Shown: in pieces, positions 7,390 to 22,629 of the stretch
Numbering within the stretch: position 1 is the stretch's first letter
Layout of the letters: every line of letters starts with the position of its first letter
Assembly (NCBI GenBank): GCA_947259985.1
Contig: CAMYOJ010000005.1
Span: forward strand, 1 to 59,894
DNA from: an uncultured Woeseiaceae bacterium
GTDB taxonomy: Bacteria; Pseudomonadota; Gammaproteobacteria; Steroidobacterales; Woeseiaceae
DNA length: 59,894 bases
Direction of reading: 5' to 3'
Translations under genes and position numbers: made by a program
Notes under the pieces: model-generated
The model's database searches: none
Seen by the model: only the letters and a program-made list of their open reading frames with translations
Told to the model about the DNA's origin: nothing

Positions 7390-10173
7390 TCCCTTGGTTT
7401 CGGCAACCTGCTCGGGCGTGCCCGTTGCAATAACCCGGCCGCCTCCGTCACCGCCCTCGGGACCGAGGTCGATTATCCAGTCAGCGGTCTTGATTACGTC
7501 GAGATTGTGTTCGATCACTACAATCGTGTTGCCGTGATCGCGCAGCCTGTGCAAGACGCCGAGCAGCTGTTCGATGTCGTGAAAGTGCAGCCCCGTCGTG
7601 GGTTCGTCGAGTATATATAGCGTGTTGCCCGTATCGCGTTTCGACAATTCCTTCGCGAGTTTGACGCGCTGCGCCTCGCCGCCCGATAGCGTCGTCGCAT
7701 TCTGCCCGAGGCGGATGTAGGTCAGGCCAACGTCCATGAGTGTCTGCAGCTTGCGCGCGACCACCGGCACGTTCCTGAAAAAATCTGCGGCATCTTCGAC
7801 CGTCATGTCCAGCACTTCGTGGATGTTCTTTCCCTTGTAACGTATCTCGAGTGTCTCGCGGTTGTAACGTTGGCCGCGACAGACATCGCAGGGCACGTAC
7901 ACATCCGGCAGGAAGTGCATCTCGACCTTGATGACGCCGTCGCCCTGGCAGGCTTCGCAGCGCCCGCCCTTGACGTTGAAACTGAAGCGGCCTGGCATAT
8001 AACCGCGCGAGCGTGCCTCCTGGGTGCCGGCGAACAACTCGCGGATCGGCGTGAACAGGCCACTGTAAGTCGCGGGATTGGATCGCGGTGTGCGGCCGAT
8101 CGGGCTCTGGCTGATATCGATGACGCGATCGATATGCCCGAGTCCGCGGATCTCGTCGTGCGGAGCAGGGTTGCGGCTGGCCCTGTTGATTTCCTCGGCC
8201 ACCGCTTTGTACAAAGTGTCGTTGATGAGCGTCGACTTGCCCGACCCCGACACGCCAGTGACGCAGGTCATGAGGCCGACCGGAATCGAGGCCTCGACGC
8301 TTTGCAGGTTGTTGCCTGTGGCGCCGAGGATCGTGATCTGGCGTTCGGCATCCGCGGGCGTGCGCTCGGCCGGCACCTCGATGGCACGCTTGCCCGACAG
8401 GTACTGCCCCGTCAGCGAGCGCGGTTCATTCTGTATTTCCCGCGGCGTCCCCTCGGCGACGACCTGGCCGCCATGCACGCCGGCGCCGGGGCCGAGGTCC
8501 ACGACGTGATCGGCGGACATGATCGCTTCTTCGTCGTGCTCGACGACGATGACCGTATTGCCGAGATCACGCAGATGCGTCAGGGTGCCGAGCAGCCGCT
8601 GGTTGTCGCGCTGGTGCAGGCCGATGGATGGCTCGTCGAGGATGTACATGACGCCGACGAGTCCCGACCCGATCTGGCTGGCAAGGCGAATTCGCTGCGC
8701 TTCGCCGCCTGACAGTGTTTCGGCACTGCGATCAAGCGACAGGTAGTCGAGTCCGACGTCGGACAGGAAGCCGACGCGCTCGCTGATCTCCTTGACGATT
8801 TTGTCGGCGACGGTCGCGCGCCATCCCTCGAGTGACAACGTTCTGAAGAACTCGCGCGCATGCCCGACTGAAAGGCTGGTGATTTCTGGCAGCGAGCGGT
8901 CGCAGACGAAAACGTGCCGGGCCGCCTCGTTAAGGCGGGTGCCCTTGCAATCGGGGCAGGCCTGGCTGTTGAGAAACCTGGTCAACTCCTCGCGCACGGC
9001 GCCTGATTCGGTTTCCCGGTAACGCCGTTCGAGATTGGGCAGCACACCCTCGAATCGGTGCAGCTTCTTTATCTGCATGCCGCGCGAGTTGGCGTAGAAG
9101 AACTCGACCTTGTCCTTGCCGCTGCCGTACAGCACCACTTTTTGCAGCTTCTTCGGCAACTCGTTGAAAGGCGTTTCGATGTCGAAATCGTAATGGGCCG
9201 CCAGGCTCTGGATCATCTGGTAGTAGTACGTGGTCTTGCGATCCCAGCCGCGGATCGCGCCGCCGGCCAGCGACAGGGACGGGTTGACGACCACTCGCTC
9301 GGGGTCGAAAAATTGTTTGACGCCGAGGCCGTCGCAACCCGGACAGGCGCCGCTCGGGTTATTGAACGAGAACAGCCGCGGCTCGAGTTCGGTCAGGCTG
9401 TAGCCGCAGATATTGCAGGCGAAGCGATCCGAGAAAACGATTTCTTCCTGGTCACTGTCGTCCATGTAGGCGATGCGCGCGACACCGTCGGCCAGTCGTA
9501 AGGCGGTTTCGAACGACTCCGCCAGCCGTAGCTTGATGTCTTCCTTGACCTTGAAGCGGTCCACGATCGCGTCGATGTTGTGTTTCTTGTGCAGGTCGAG
9601 CTCGGGTGGCTGGTCGAGTTCGTAAGTCTCGCCATTGATGCGCGCGCGGATGAATCCCTGCGCCTGCAGGTCGGCCATGAGCTGGACATGCTCACCCTTG
9701 CGATCGGCAACGACGGGCGCGAGCAGCATCAAGCGGGTCCCCTCGGGCAGTTCCAGGACGTGGTCGACCATCTGGCTCACGGTTTGCGCCTCGAGCGTAA
9801 TGTCGTGGTCAGGACAACGCGGCGTCCCGGCCCGCGCATAGAGCAAGCGCAGGTAGTCGTAGATCTCGGTCACCGTGCCGACCGTCGACCGCGGATTGTG
9901 CGAGGTGGATTTTTGTTCGATGGAAATTGCCGGGGACAGCCCGTCGATATGGTCGACATCGGGCTTTTCCATCATTGACAGGAACTGCCGTGCATAGGCC
10001 GACAGCGACTCGACGTAGCGTCGCTGGCCCTCGGCATAGATAGTGTCGAATGCGAGTGACGACTTGCCCGAACCGGACAGGCCGGTGAGTACGATCAGCT
10101 TGTCGCGTGGCAGGCTGAGGTCGAGGTTGCGCAGGTTGTGGGTCCGTGCACCACGGATATCAATTGATTTCAT
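7312..10173 (-). CDS. uvrA: Excinuclease ABC subunit A
   Basis: 953-residue DNA damage sensor of nucleotide excision repair; it loads UvrB at lesions. Two ABC ATPase halves are seen: first Walker [10 protein letters not shown] near residue 31, second GVSGSGKST near 640. Each half has a Walker B ([13 protein letters not shown] and [13 protein letters not shown]). Zinc-binding cysteine pairs are present (CNICG/CPGC, CPDC, and CEAC/CDVC). I start at ATG 10173 ([16 protein letters not shown]), the family's usual N-terminus; a TTG five codons upstream is possible. The basic Ala/Gly tail extends into the convergent ATP-grasp gene. It is divergent from the MFS gene. Confidence 0.98.
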   Translation of the reverse strand: MKSIDIRGARTHNLRNLDLSLPRDKLIVLTGLSGSGKSSLAFDTIYAEGQRRYVESLSAYARQFLSMMEKPDVDHIDGLSPAISIEQKSTSHNPRSTVGTVTEIYDYLRLLYARAGTPRCPDHDITLEAQTVSQMVDHVLELPEGTRLMLLAPVVADRKGEHVQLMADLQAQGFIRARINGETYELDQPPELDLHKKHNIDAIVDRFKVKEDIKLRLAESFETALRLADGVARIAYMDDSDQEEIVFSDRFACNICGYSLTELEPRLFSFNNPSGACPGCDGLGVKQFFDPERVVVNPSLSLAGGAIRGWDRKTTYYYQMIQSLAAHYDFDIETPFNELPKKLQKVVLYGSGKDKVEFFYANSRGMQIKKLHRFEGVLPNLERRYRETESGAVREELTRFLNSQACPDCKGTRLNEAARHVFVCDRSLPEITSLSVGHAREFFRTLSLEGWRATVADKIVKEISERVGFLSDVGLDYLSLDRSAETLSGGEAQRIRLASQIGSGLVGVMYILDEPSIGLHQRDNQRLLGTLTHLRDLGNTVIVVEHDEEAIMSADHVVDLGPGAGVHGGQVVAEGTPREIQNEPRSLTGQYLSGKRAIEVPAERTPADAERQITILGATGNNLQSVEASIPVGLMTCVTGVSGSGKSTLINDTLYKAVAEEINRASRNPAPHDEIRGLGHIDRVIDISQSPIGRTPRSNPATYSGLFTPIRELFAGTQEARSRGYMPGRFSFNVKGGRCEACQGDGVIKVEMHFLPDVYVPCDVCRGQRYNRETLEIRYKGKNIHEVLDMTVEDAADFFRNVPVVARKLQTLMDVGLTYIRLGQNATTLSGGEAQRVKLAKELSKRDTGNTLYILDEPTTGLHFHDIEQLLGVLHRLRDHGNTIVVIEHNLDVIKTADWIIDLGPEGGDGGGRVIATGTPEQVAETKGSYTGEFLKPLVKRRRKARGGAAVGA

Positions 10174-10244
10174 AACGGGGCTGATCAACGAACAACCTGC
10201 TAATATACGCCGCCGCGCATCGTCGGCGCAAAGGAAGCATCACA

Positions 10245-11417
10245 TTGAACCCAGAGACCACTGACGGCATTGCCATGAACGCCGGCGAACGGCGCTCGGT
10301 CGGCGTCGTTGCGCTGATTGCGATGATTCGCATGTTCGGCCTGTTTGCGCTGTTGCCCGTCCTGTCGCTGTATGCCAGGGATCTTCAGGATGCAACGGCG
10401 CTGCTGATAGGCCTCGCCGTCGGTGCTTACGGCCTGACCCAGGCAGCCTTGCAGGTCCCGCTCGGTGCGCTTTCCGATCGCGTGGGCCGCCTGCCTGTCA
10501 TCGTTGGCGGTCTCGCGATTTTTGCCGCCGGCAGTCTCGTGGCGGCCTTGTCCGATTCGATCCATGGCGTCATCGCCGGTCGCTTCCTGCAAGGGGCGGG
10601 CGCCATCTCGGCGACGCTGACGGCGCTGATCACCGATGCGACGCGCCCGGAAGTCCGTACCCGGTCGATGGCCGTGTTCGGCGTAGGAATCGGCGCGTCC
10701 TTTATAGTCGCGGTGGCCGCGGGTCCATTGATCGCCGCGCAATTCGGGGTGCCGGCGCTGTTCTGGACTGCTGCGGCAATGGCAATAATCGCGGCACTGA
10801 TGCTGCGACTCCTGCCCGACATTCCGCAACCGCAGCGCCGCGAGAGCTGGAGCCTGGTACCGGCCTTCCGGGCCGACCTGTTGCGGATCGACTTCTACGT
10901 GTTTCTGCTGCACGCAATCATGACGGCGACGTTCGTGGCGCTGCCTTTCCTGCTGCACGACCGTTTCGAGATGCCCCTGACCACGCACTGGAAGATGTAC
11001 ATCGGCTCGCTCGTCGTGTCGCTCGGCGTCGCGGTGCCGATGATAATGAATGATCACCACCAGGGACGCGGCTACCTGATCGGCCTGGCCGTCACGTTCG
11101 TCGTCATCGCTCAGCTCGGACTCACGTTCTTCGCGTTTTCGGCAGTGCCCGTATTCGTCGCGCTCGTGATCTTTTTCGCAGGCTTCAGTTTCCTCGAAGC
11201 CGCACTGCCGGCGCGGCTCTCGATTCTGGCTGACGACGAGGTCCGTGGCGCCTCACTGGGCGTATTCTCGAGCGCGCAATTCCTGGGCGCCTTCGTCGGA
11301 GGCCTGATCGGTGGGCGATTCCTTGGCCATGGCCGACCGACCGACGTTTTTTTCGTCTGCGCCCTGTTGGCGGGCATCTGGCTCGCGCTGCAGGGTTTCG
11401 GCCGATTTCGTCGTTAA
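10245..11417 (+). CDS. MFS drug/metabolite exporter (YajR-like)
   Basis: 390-residue major facilitator superfamily transporter of the inner membrane with about 12 hydrophobic helices. Motif A is clear between helices 2 and 3 ([16 protein letters not shown]), as is a helix-5-type antiporter stretch ([19 protein letters not shown]). It resembles the YajR family without the extra C-terminal cytosolic domain. The substrate is unknown. The start is TTG 10245 preceded by AAGGAAG at good spacing; an internal ATG at 10275 would trim ten residues. TAATAT near 10200 in the 70-bp divergent gap to uvrA could be a -10 box. Confidence 0.88.
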   Translation: MNPETTDGIAMNAGERRSVGVVALIAMIRMFGLFALLPVLSLYARDLQDATALLIGLAVGAYGLTQAALQVPLGALSDRVGRLPVIVGGLAIFAAGSLVAALSDSIHGVIAGRFLQGAGAISATLTALITDATRPEVRTRSMAVFGVGIGASFIVAVAAGPLIAAQFGVPALFWTAAAMAIIAALMLRLLPDIPQPQRRESWSLVPAFRADLLRIDFYVFLLHAIMTATFVALPFLLHDRFEMPLTTHWKMYIGSLVVSLGVAVPMIMNDHHQGRGYLIGLAVTFVVIAQLGLTFFAFSAVPVFVALVIFFAGFSFLEAALPARLSILADDEVRGASLGVFSSAQFLGAFVGGLIGGRFLGHGRPTDVFFVCALLAGIWLALQGFGRFRR

Positions 11418-11472
11418 TCCGACAGAAATCGGGCTAGCTTTTGCCCGGGCAGGCTCTACAATAGTCCCCCCT

Positions 11473-11488
11473 CGCCGCCATGGCGGCG
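11473..11488. promoter_or_regulatory. 16-bp perfect palindrome in ssb leader
   Basis: CGCCGCCATGGCGGCG is perfectly self-complementary and sits 35 bp before the ssb start. It lies just downstream of a possible -10 box TACAAT (11455-11460), so it would fall at the beginning of the ssb mRNA. It could be an operator or an RNA hairpin, or it could help terminate the upstream MFS transcript, although no T-run follows. No protein can be assigned; it is not a LexA box. Confidence 0.4.
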
Positions 11489-11522
11489 GGCGACGACATC
11501 AAAGCACAGACAGGGGACCAAA

Positions 11523-11990
11523 ATGGCCCGCGGAATAAACAAAGTCATTATCGTTGGTAACCTCGGGCAGGATCCCGAGACGCGCTACATGCCGAGCGGC
11601 GCGGCGGTGACCAACTTCACGGTTGCGACCAACGAGTCGTGGAAAGACAAGCAGACGGGTGAGCAGAAGGACCGCACCGAGTGGCATCGCGTGGCGATGT
11701 TCAACCGCCTGGCCGAGATTGCTGCCGAGTACCTGCGCAAAGGCTCGCAGGTTTACATCGAGGGCAAGCTGCGCACGCGCAAATGGCAAGGGCAGGACGG
11801 CAACGACCGCTACACGACCGAGATCATCGCAGACGAGATGCAGATGCTCGGCGGCCGCGGTGGCGGTGGCGGCGGCTCGTTCGACGGTGGCCAGGGTGGC
11901 GGCGGCCAGAGCGGCGGTGGCCAGGGCGGCGGTGGCGGTGCGCCTCCGCAACCGGGACCGGATGACTTCGACGACGATATTCCGTTCTAG
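11523..11990 (+). CDS. ssb: Single-stranded DNA-binding protein
   Basis: 155-residue SSB, the tetrameric OB-fold protein covering single-stranded DNA in replication and repair. The OB domain occupies residues 1-110 ([51 protein letters not shown]). A glycine-rich disordered linker follows, then the acidic protein-docking tip DDFDDDIPF at the very C-terminus. The ATG at 11523 has an AGGGGA ribosome site inside the same 16-bp leader found at slyX. A stem-loop follows the gene. Confidence 0.98.
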   Translation: MARGINKVIIVGNLGQDPETRYMPSGAAVTNFTVATNESWKDKQTGEQKDRTEWHRVAMFNRLAEIAAEYLRKGSQVYIEGKLRTRKWQGQDGNDRYTTEIIADEMQMLGGRGGGGGGSFDGGQGGGGQSGGGQGGGGGAPPQPGPDDFDDDIPF

Positions 11991-12019
11991 GCGAAGCTTT
12001 CCCAAGTACGATATTCACG

Positions 12020-12056
12020 GGCCGCGCGGTGCATAAGAAGCTGCGCGGCCTTCTCG
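12020..12056 (+). terminator. Probable ssb terminator
   Basis: Inverted repeat GGCCGCGC (12020-12027) and GCGCGGCC (12043-12050) with a 15-nt loop, followed by a weak pyrimidine-rich TTCTCG. It lies between ssb and the ATP sulfurylase gene. The weak T-tract makes intrinsic termination likely but incomplete. Confidence 0.5.
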
Positions 12057-12081
12057 ATTTAGCGAAAAGGAAAATTACATA

Positions 12082-13794
<1,713 letters not shown>

Positions 13795-13803
13795 AAAACA
13801 GGT

Positions 13804-15138
13804 ATGAAGTTGTACATCAAGACAATGGGCTGCCAGATGAACGAGTATGACTCGGAGAAGATGGCGGACGTTTTGCGCGAGTCGCACGGCTATGAGCTGA
13901 CCGACTCGCCTCTTGATGCCGACCTGTTGCTTGTCAATACCTGTTCCATCCGCGAGAAAGCGCAGGAGAAAGTATTTTCCGAGCTGGGCCGCTGGCGATT
14001 GCTCAAGGAAAAGAACCCGGGCATCAAGATCGGTGTTGGTGGTTGCGTCGCCAGCCAGGAAGGTGAGGGCATCACGAAGCGCGCGCCGTTTGTCGACGTC
14101 GTCTTCGGTCCGCAAACCTTGCACCGCTTGCCCGAACTCATCGAGGGTTCGGCGAGTCGCCCGGTCGTCGATATTTCCTTTCCCGAGATCGAGAAATTCG
14201 ATCGCCTGCCCGAACCGCGGGCTGAAGGTCCAACGGCATTCGTGTCGGTCATGGAGGGCTGCAGCAAGTACTGCAGTTTCTGCGTCGTGCCCTATACGCG
14301 CGGCGAAGAAATCAGCCGGCCGTTCGACGACGTAATCGCCGAGGTCGCGGCCCTGGCCGACCAGGGTGTGCGCGAGGTCAACCTGCTCGGTCAGAACGTG
14401 AATGCCTATCGTGGCCCGATGCACGATGGCGAGATCGCTGACCTTGCGACCCTTATCTATTACGTTGCCGCCATCGAGGGCATCGAGCGTATTCGCTTTA
14501 CGACCTCGCACCCGGTCGAGTTCACGGACAGCCTCATCCAGGCGTATGCGGAGGTGCCCAAGCTCGCGAGCTACCTGCACCTGCCCGTGCAACACGGCTC
14601 CGATCGAGTGCTGGCCGCGATGAAGCGCGGTCACACGATTCTCGAATACAAGCAAAAGATCCGCAGACTCCGCGAGGCGCGGCCGGGCATTTCGCTGTCC
14701 TCGGATTTCATCATCGGTTTCCCCGGTGAAACCGACAAGGACTTCGAAGCACTCATGAACCTCGTGGCCGACATCGGTTTCGACCAATCGTTCAGTTTCA
14801 TCTACAGCGCTCGCCCGGGGACTCCCGCGGCAAGTCTCGCAGACGACACTCCGATGGACGTCAAGAAACAGCGATTGCAGATTCTGCAGGCGCGTATCAA
14901 CCAGCAGGCGCTCGAGATCAGCCGGGGCATGATCGGGACGACACAACGCGTACTCGTCGAGAAAATGTCCGTGAAAAGCGACATGCAGGTCGCCGGGCGC
15001 ACCGAGAACAACCGTTGGGTTAATTTCGATGCGGACGCGTCCTTCATCGGCGAATTCGCGGACGTCGTTATAACAGAGGCGTTACCGAATTCGTTGCGCG
15101 GCCGCCTGGCACTTCCCAAGGCGCGCGCTTCAGGGTAA
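13804..15138 (+). CDS. miaB: tRNA-2-methylthio-N6-dimethylallyladenosine synthase
   Basis: 444-residue radical-SAM methylthiotransferase that adds the 2-methylthio group to i6A37 in tRNAs reading UNN codons. The N-terminal MTTase domain carries its three cluster cysteines (C10 in [12 protein letters not shown], then [12 protein letters not shown] and [10 protein letters not shown]). The radical-SAM CxxxCxxC is at residues 153-160 ([16 protein letters not shown]). A TRAM domain ends the protein (QRVLVEKMS through [15 protein letters not shown]). It begins 9 bp after the ATP sulfurylase stop. miaB upstream of ybeZ is the standard gammaproteobacterial order. Confidence 0.98.
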   Translation: MKLYIKTMGCQMNEYDSEKMADVLRESHGYELTDSPLDADLLLVNTCSIREKAQEKVFSELGRWRLLKEKNPGIKIGVGGCVASQEGEGITKRAPFVDVVFGPQTLHRLPELIEGSASRPVVDISFPEIEKFDRLPEPRAEGPTAFVSVMEGCSKYCSFCVVPYTRGEEISRPFDDVIAEVAALADQGVREVNLLGQNVNAYRGPMHDGEIADLATLIYYVAAIEGIERIRFTTSHPVEFTDSLIQAYAEVPKLASYLHLPVQHGSDRVLAAMKRGHTILEYKQKIRRLREARPGISLSSDFIIGFPGETDKDFEALMNLVADIGFDQSFSFIYSARPGTPAASLADDTPMDVKKQRLQILQARINQQALEISRGMIGTTQRVLVEKMSVKSDMQVAGRTENNRWVNFDADASFIGEFADVVITEALPNSLRGRLALPKARASG

Positions 15139-15250
15139 CCTGTCAGTCAATGATCTATTGCCCTGATAGATTTCATGCCGTGCGCCTGCATGGCACCGCA
15201 CTTGTCATCCGGACAGGCGGCTTCCTGCACAGAGGTTTTGAATACAGATC

Positions 15251-16231
15251 TTGAATGCTGTCCAGATTTCTCGGGACGTAGTCCTCGAGCCCGCCGATAA
15301 CGTCCGCCTTGCTAATCTCTGCGGACAATTCGATGAACACCTGCGGCAGATCGAACGCCGCCTCGATGTTGAAATTGCCAGTCGTGGAAATCGATTCCGG
15401 ATAACCGGAACGCCCGGTGCTGCCGAAGTCGGCGGCGACATCCTGTTGTCGCTGTTCGAGATGACGGACAACGAGCGACTCGATCCCGAGCGAGTGCACA
15501 TGCTGTTGCAGGAGTCTTTTATGACTGATGTCGACGCGGCAACCAATGACGATGAAGGCGAGGACCATGTCGCCGGTATTCAGACTCGTCGCAAGCTCAT
15601 TCGGCCGCGTGGCGCTAATCAGACTGCGTACCTGAGAAACATCCTGCAGCATGACCTCGCCTTCGGCATCGGGCCGGCGGGAACGGGCAAGACCTATCTT
15701 GCAGTGGCCTGCGCCGTCGACGCGCTGGAAAACGAGCAAGTGCGGCGCATCGTACTGGTACGGCCGGCAGTCGAGGCGGGCGAACGTCTCGGTTTCCTGC
15801 CCGGTGACCTGTCGCAGAAAGTCGATCCTTACCTGCGACCCATGTACGACGCTCTGTACGACATGGTCGGTGCCGAACGTGTTACGCGACTGATCGAACG
15901 CAACGTCATCGAGATCGCACCGCTGGCCTTTATGCGAGGACGCTCGCTCAATGAGTCCTTCGTGATTCTCGATGAGGCGCAAAACACCAGCGTCGAGCAG
16001 ATGAAGATGTTCCTGACGCGCATCGGTTTTGGATCGCGTGCCGTGGTTACGGGCGACATCACGCAGATTGATTTGCCGTCGGGTCAGCAGTCCGGACTCA
16101 AGAACGCTACCGAGGTCCTCGACGGCGTAAAGGGCGTTGCGTTTACCTTTTTTACTCGCAAGGATGTCGTGCGCCACGAGCTCGTGCAGCGCATAGTGAA
16201 GGCCTACGAAGACAATGATCGGGCGGGCTGA
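15251..16231 (+). CDS. ybeZ: PhoH-like ATPase YbeZ
   Basis: 326-residue PhoH family P-loop ATPase thought to act with YbeY in rRNA handling. A KH-like N-terminal region (DNVRLANLCGQFDEHLRQIE) precedes the ATPase core. Walker A GPAGTGKTYLA is near residue 141, followed by VRPAVEAGERLGFLPGD, Walker B FVILDEAQNTS and sensor VTGDITQIDLP. The start is taken as TTG 15251, since an in-frame stop lies 12 bp before it and no ATG is available; AGAGG is rather distant at 15231, so the exact start is uncertain. ybeY follows after 9 bp. Confidence 0.95.
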   Translation: MNAVQISRDVVLEPADNVRLANLCGQFDEHLRQIERRLDVEIASRGNRFRITGTPGAAEVGGDILLSLFEMTDNERLDPERVHMLLQESFMTDVDAATNDDEGEDHVAGIQTRRKLIRPRGANQTAYLRNILQHDLAFGIGPAGTGKTYLAVACAVDALENEQVRRIVLVRPAVEAGERLGFLPGDLSQKVDPYLRPMYDALYDMVGAERVTRLIERNVIEIAPLAFMRGRSLNESFVILDEAQNTSVEQMKMFLTRIGFGSRAVVTGDITQIDLPSGQQSGLKNATEVLDGVKGVAFTFFTRKDVVRHELVQRIVKAYEDNDRAG

Positions 16232-16240
16232 CGCGGCCAC

Positions 16241-16732
16241 GTGAGTCAGGATTTCGCGCCAGTCGTCGACGTCCAGATTGCCTGCAACAACAACGACGTT
16301 CTTCCGCCCGCGGAAATCGAGGCCTGGGTCGTTCGCGCGTTGCTTGCGTCGGGACAGGAATTTGCCGCACGCACTGAATTATCCGTTCGCGTGGTCGATA
16401 CAGGAGAGATACAGGCCTTGAATCGGGATTATCGCCAACAGGACAAGCCGACCAACGTGCTGTCTTTTCCGGCCGGGCCGCTCGCCGGCCTGCCGGCTGA
16501 AGAGGCTACAGTGCTCGGTGATATTGTCGTCTGCGCGGATGTCGTCAGCCGCGAGGCGGCGGAGCAGGGAAAGCCCGTGGCCGATCACTGGGCGCACATG
16601 CTCGTGCACGGAACTTTGCACCTTGTTGGCTTCGATCACGGCAACGCATCGGACGCGGCCGAAATGGAAGAGCTCGAGACGACGATTCTCGGGCAATACG
16701 GTCTCCGGGACCCGTATGGAGAGTCACGGTAG
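16241..16732 (+). CDS. ybeY: Endoribonuclease YbeY
   Basis: 163-residue zinc-dependent RNase for 16S rRNA 3'-end maturation and ribosome quality control. The three-histidine metal motif HGTLHLVGFDH is at about residues 122-132, followed by the family helix DAAEMEELETTIL. The preceding NRDYRQQDKPTNVLSFP is another UPF0054 hallmark. The start is GTG 16241, and the gene lies in the ybeZ-ybeY-ybeX-lnt operon with gaps of 9, 22 and 5 bp. Confidence 0.97.
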   Translation: MSQDFAPVVDVQIACNNNDVLPPAEIEAWVVRALLASGQEFAARTELSVRVVDTGEIQALNRDYRQQDKPTNVLSFPAGPLAGLPAEEATVLGDIVVCADVVSREAAEQGKPVADHWAHMLVHGTLHLVGFDHGNASDAAEMEELETTILGQYGLRDPYGESR

Positions 16733-16754
16733 ATAGCTGATACAATTGCAGATT

Positions 16755-17606
16755 ATGAACGAAAAACCTCCCAGTACCAGCGGCTCTGGTGCACCCGGAC
16801 TGGTCGCACGCATCAAGCGTGCGTTCAAGGGTGAACCCTGGAGCCGGGACGAGATCCAGACCTTTATCCAATCTGAAGTCGAACTCGATGCCGAAGAGAA
16901 GAGTATGCTCTCCGGCGTTCTCGAGGTGTCCGAGACCCAGGTACGCGACGTTATGGTGCCGCGCTCGCAGATGGTCGTGATCGACATCGAGAACGAGTTC
17001 GACGAGATCCTGGCCCTTATCGTCGAGTCAGGCCATTCGCGTTTCCCTGTGATCGGCGAAGACCGCGACGAAGTGCTCGGCATCCTGTTGGCCAAGGACT
17101 TGTTGCGCTACTTCGGCAGCGATGTCGCCAAGGAAGTCACGATCCAGAAATTGCTGCGGCCGGCCGCCGTGATTCCGGAATCGAAACGACTCAACGCACT
17201 GCTCAAGGAATTTCGGGCCAGTCACAATCACATGGCGATCGTGGTCGACGAATACGGCGGAGTCGCCGGTTTGCTGACGATTGAAGATGTGCTGGAGGAA
17301 ATCGTCGGAGAAATCGACGACGAGCACGATCACGAGGAGGCGGAGTTCATTCGTCCCGATGGTGATCGTAACGGCAGACCGAGTTTTGCCGTGCGTGCGC
17401 TCACCCGTATCGAGGATTTCAACGAGTATTTCGATTGCGAACTCGACGACGAGGAATACGATACGATCGGCGGTCTCGTCATGCACGAACTCGGGCGACT
17501 GCCGCGTCGCGGCGAGAAAGTCGATTTCGGTGGTTTCGAGTTTGCGGTCATCAAGGCCGACAAGCGGCGCATCGATGCGCTGCAAGTGCAGAGACATGGT
17601 GAGTAG
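16755..17606 (+). CDS. ybeX: CorC/YbeX CBS-pair protein
   Basis: 283-residue cytosolic protein with a tandem CBS pair and a C-terminal CorC_HlyC (transporter-associated) domain. It has been linked to Mg/Co efflux and, through its operon, to ribosome metabolism. The CBS domains cover roughly residues 60-185 (VRDVMVPRSQMVVID; VVDEYGGVAGLLTIEDVLEEIVGEI). The C-terminal domain contains EEYDTIGGLVMHELGRLPRRGE. I choose ATG 16755; a TTG three codons earlier is possible. There is no membrane segment, as expected for CorC as opposed to CorB/YfjD proteins. Confidence 0.95.
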   Translation: MNEKPPSTSGSGAPGLVARIKRAFKGEPWSRDEIQTFIQSEVELDAEEKSMLSGVLEVSETQVRDVMVPRSQMVVIDIENEFDEILALIVESGHSRFPVIGEDRDEVLGILLAKDLLRYFGSDVAKEVTIQKLLRPAAVIPESKRLNALLKEFRASHNHMAIVVDEYGGVAGLLTIEDVLEEIVGEIDDEHDHEEAEFIRPDGDRNGRPSFAVRALTRIEDFNEYFDCELDDEEYDTIGGLVMHELGRLPRRGEKVDFGGFEFAVIKADKRRIDALQVQRHGE

Positions 17607-17611
17607 CGCGC

Positions 17612-19144
17612 GTGGCTAAAGACACGCACCCTGTATTCCTGTTCGCCGCAGACCAGCCGAGAAAAAGCCGACTCATCGCGTTCGTGCTTGGTTGCGCGAT
17701 GCCGTTGGGTTTCGCGCCGTTCGGCTTGTCGTTGCTGGCGCCGCTGTTACTGCTGCCGCTGCTGTTCGTCTGCCTGACCGTATCGCCCCGGGACGCGGCC
17801 GGGCATGCTTTCTGGTTCGGCCTGGGCATGTTTCTCACGGGTACGTACTGGATCTACATCTCGGTACACGTCTTCGGCAATGCCGAGGTGTGGATCGCGT
17901 TGTTCCTGATGGTCGGGCTGTCGCTGATCATGGCGGCACTGATCGCGATCGCCGGCTGGCTTATCAGCCGGTTTTCGCACGGCGAGCCGCTGTTGTTGCT
18001 GATCGTTGCTCCAGCCGCGTGGGTATTCATCGAATGGCTGCGTGGCTGGATACTGACGGGATTTCCCTGGCTCGCGCTCGGATACGCACAGATTGACACG
18101 CCAATGGCGGGCTGGGCGCCCGTGTTCGGCGTCTACGGCGTATCTTTCATGCTCATGGTCAGCCTGTCGGCCATCATCGCTGTGCTCATGGGAGCGGGCA
18201 GGGTGCGGTTGTTTGCGACGGTCGCAGCCTTGTTGCCATGGATCGTTGGCGCTGCCCTGTCGGCAGTGAACTGGACCGAGCCGGCCGGCAAACCCACGCG
18301 TGTCAGCATCGTGCAGGCTGGCGTATCGCAGGATAAGAAATGGGATCGCAGCCAGCTGCTGCCCATCATGGAGTTCTACCGCAGCTCAACCCTGAGCGTT
18401 GCGGACAGCGAGATCGTGATATGGCCCGAGGTCGCCATTCCTTCAGTGGATGACCGCGTCGAACAGTACCTCGGCCTGGTCGAGCGCGAGGCCCGCGAAA
18501 ACGGGCTAAGCGTGGTCTTTGGCATTCTCGAGCGCAGCTACGATCGCAGTGCCGAAGGACACATATATAACAGTGTCTTTATCGTTGGTGGCGAACAGCG
18601 CCAGGCTTACCGCAAACGCCACCTGGTGCCGTTCGGCGAGTATTTCCCTGTGCCCGACGGTGTACGCGAGTGGATGAAGATGCAGAATCTGCCGCACTCG
18701 GACCTGACCGCGGGAGAAGATGTGCAGCCATTACTGGTGGCTGCCAATGGCGCCAGGCTGGCCGTCGCGATCTGCTACGAGGATTCCTACGGAGCGGAGC
18801 AGCTGTATGCGCTGCCGGAAGCGACGCTGCTGATCAATGTCAGCAATGACGCCTGGTTCGGCGATTCGATCGCGCCCCACCAGCACCTGGAGATTGCGCG
18901 CATGCGGGCTCTCGAGGTTGGCCGCTACGCCGTCCGGTCGACGAATACGGGCATCAGTGCATTCATCGGAGCCCGCGGCGAGCTGTTGCAGACTGGCAGG
19001 CAATTCGAGGCCGAACTCATGACGGCCGATGTCGAGCCGCGAACCGGCATGACGCCTTATGCATCGACGGGCAACTGGGGCATCATCGGCTTGTGTCTCG
19101 CGATCCTCGGCATCTTCTGGATTCGCAGCAGCGCTAGCCTCTAG
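17612..19144 (+). CDS. lnt: Apolipoprotein N-acyltransferase
   Basis: 510-residue inner membrane enzyme that adds the third acyl chain to lipoproteins. Six to seven hydrophobic helices fill residues 20-220. The periplasmic nitrilase-fold domain then shows the Glu-Lys-Cys triad in context: Glu in VIWPEVAIPS, Lys in YRKRHLVPFGEY and Cys in AICYEDSYG. A final helix near 490 anchors the C-terminus. Start GTG 17612, 5 bp after ybeX. With lptE just downstream this is an envelope-biogenesis block. Confidence 0.97.
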   Translation: MAKDTHPVFLFAADQPRKSRLIAFVLGCAMPLGFAPFGLSLLAPLLLLPLLFVCLTVSPRDAAGHAFWFGLGMFLTGTYWIYISVHVFGNAEVWIALFLMVGLSLIMAALIAIAGWLISRFSHGEPLLLLIVAPAAWVFIEWLRGWILTGFPWLALGYAQIDTPMAGWAPVFGVYGVSFMLMVSLSAIIAVLMGAGRVRLFATVAALLPWIVGAALSAVNWTEPAGKPTRVSIVQAGVSQDKKWDRSQLLPIMEFYRSSTLSVADSEIVIWPEVAIPSVDDRVEQYLGLVEREARENGLSVVFGILERSYDRSAEGHIYNSVFIVGGEQRQAYRKRHLVPFGEYFPVPDGVREWMKMQNLPHSDLTAGEDVQPLLVAANGARLAVAICYEDSYGAEQLYALPEATLLINVSNDAWFGDSIAPHQHLEIARMRALEVGRYAVRSTNTGISAFIGARGELLQTGRQFEAELMTADVEPRTGMTPYASTGNWGIIGLCLAILGIFWIRSSASL

Positions 19145-22115
<2,971 letters not shown>

Positions 22116-22121
22116 GATTCC

Positions 22122-22604
22122 ATGCTGTACGTCGGGGACATCCCGGTCACGGCGCTGGAGTCTCTGCTGCGTTGCTATGAACTGGAACTGGTCGTCTGCG
22201 ACGATGGCGCGCCGATCACGGGTAGTTTCTGGGGCGACAGCGAGGCGGGCATCGTCCGTAACAAGGTCTACGTGCGTAACGACACACCCGTGCACTCCTT
22301 GCTGCACGAGACCAGCCATATCGTCTGTATGAGCGCGGCTCGCCGAGAGACGCTGGACCGGGACGCCGGCGGCGATGATCTCGAGGAGTCCGCCGTGTGC
22401 TACCTGCAGATCCTTCTGGCGGACAGGATTCCGGGCGCCGGCCGCGATCGCATCATGGAAGATATGGATGCCTGGGGTTACAGTTTTCGGCTGGGCAGTA
22501 CCCGCGCGTGGTTTGCCGAAGACGCCGGGGACGCCAGGCAATTTCTTCTAGATCATAGGCTTATAACCGAAGACGAGGCACCTACTTTTGATCTCAGAGC
22601 ATAA
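22122..22604 (+). CDS. HExxH putative metallopeptidase-like protein
   Basis: 160-residue conserved cytosolic protein without a characterised function. A zincin-type motif sits in VHSLLHETSHIVCMSAARR (HExxH near residue 66), and a second conserved acidic helix follows about 20 residues later (GGDDLEESAVCYLQI), the right order for a gluzincin-like third ligand. No signal peptide or membrane segment is present. Similar orphan proteins occur in other gammaproteobacteria. It lies 6 bp after lptE and so is probably co-transcribed. Peptidase activity is inferred from the motif only. Confidence 0.65.
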   Translation: MLYVGDIPVTALESLLRCYELELVVCDDGAPITGSFWGDSEAGIVRNKVYVRNDTPVHSLLHETSHIVCMSAARRETLDRDAGGDDLEESAVCYLQILLADRIPGAGRDRIMEDMDAWGYSFRLGSTRAWFAEDAGDARQFLLDHRLITEDEAPTFDLRA

Positions 22605-22629
22605 GCGCGACAGCGGTGTATAGTTTCGT

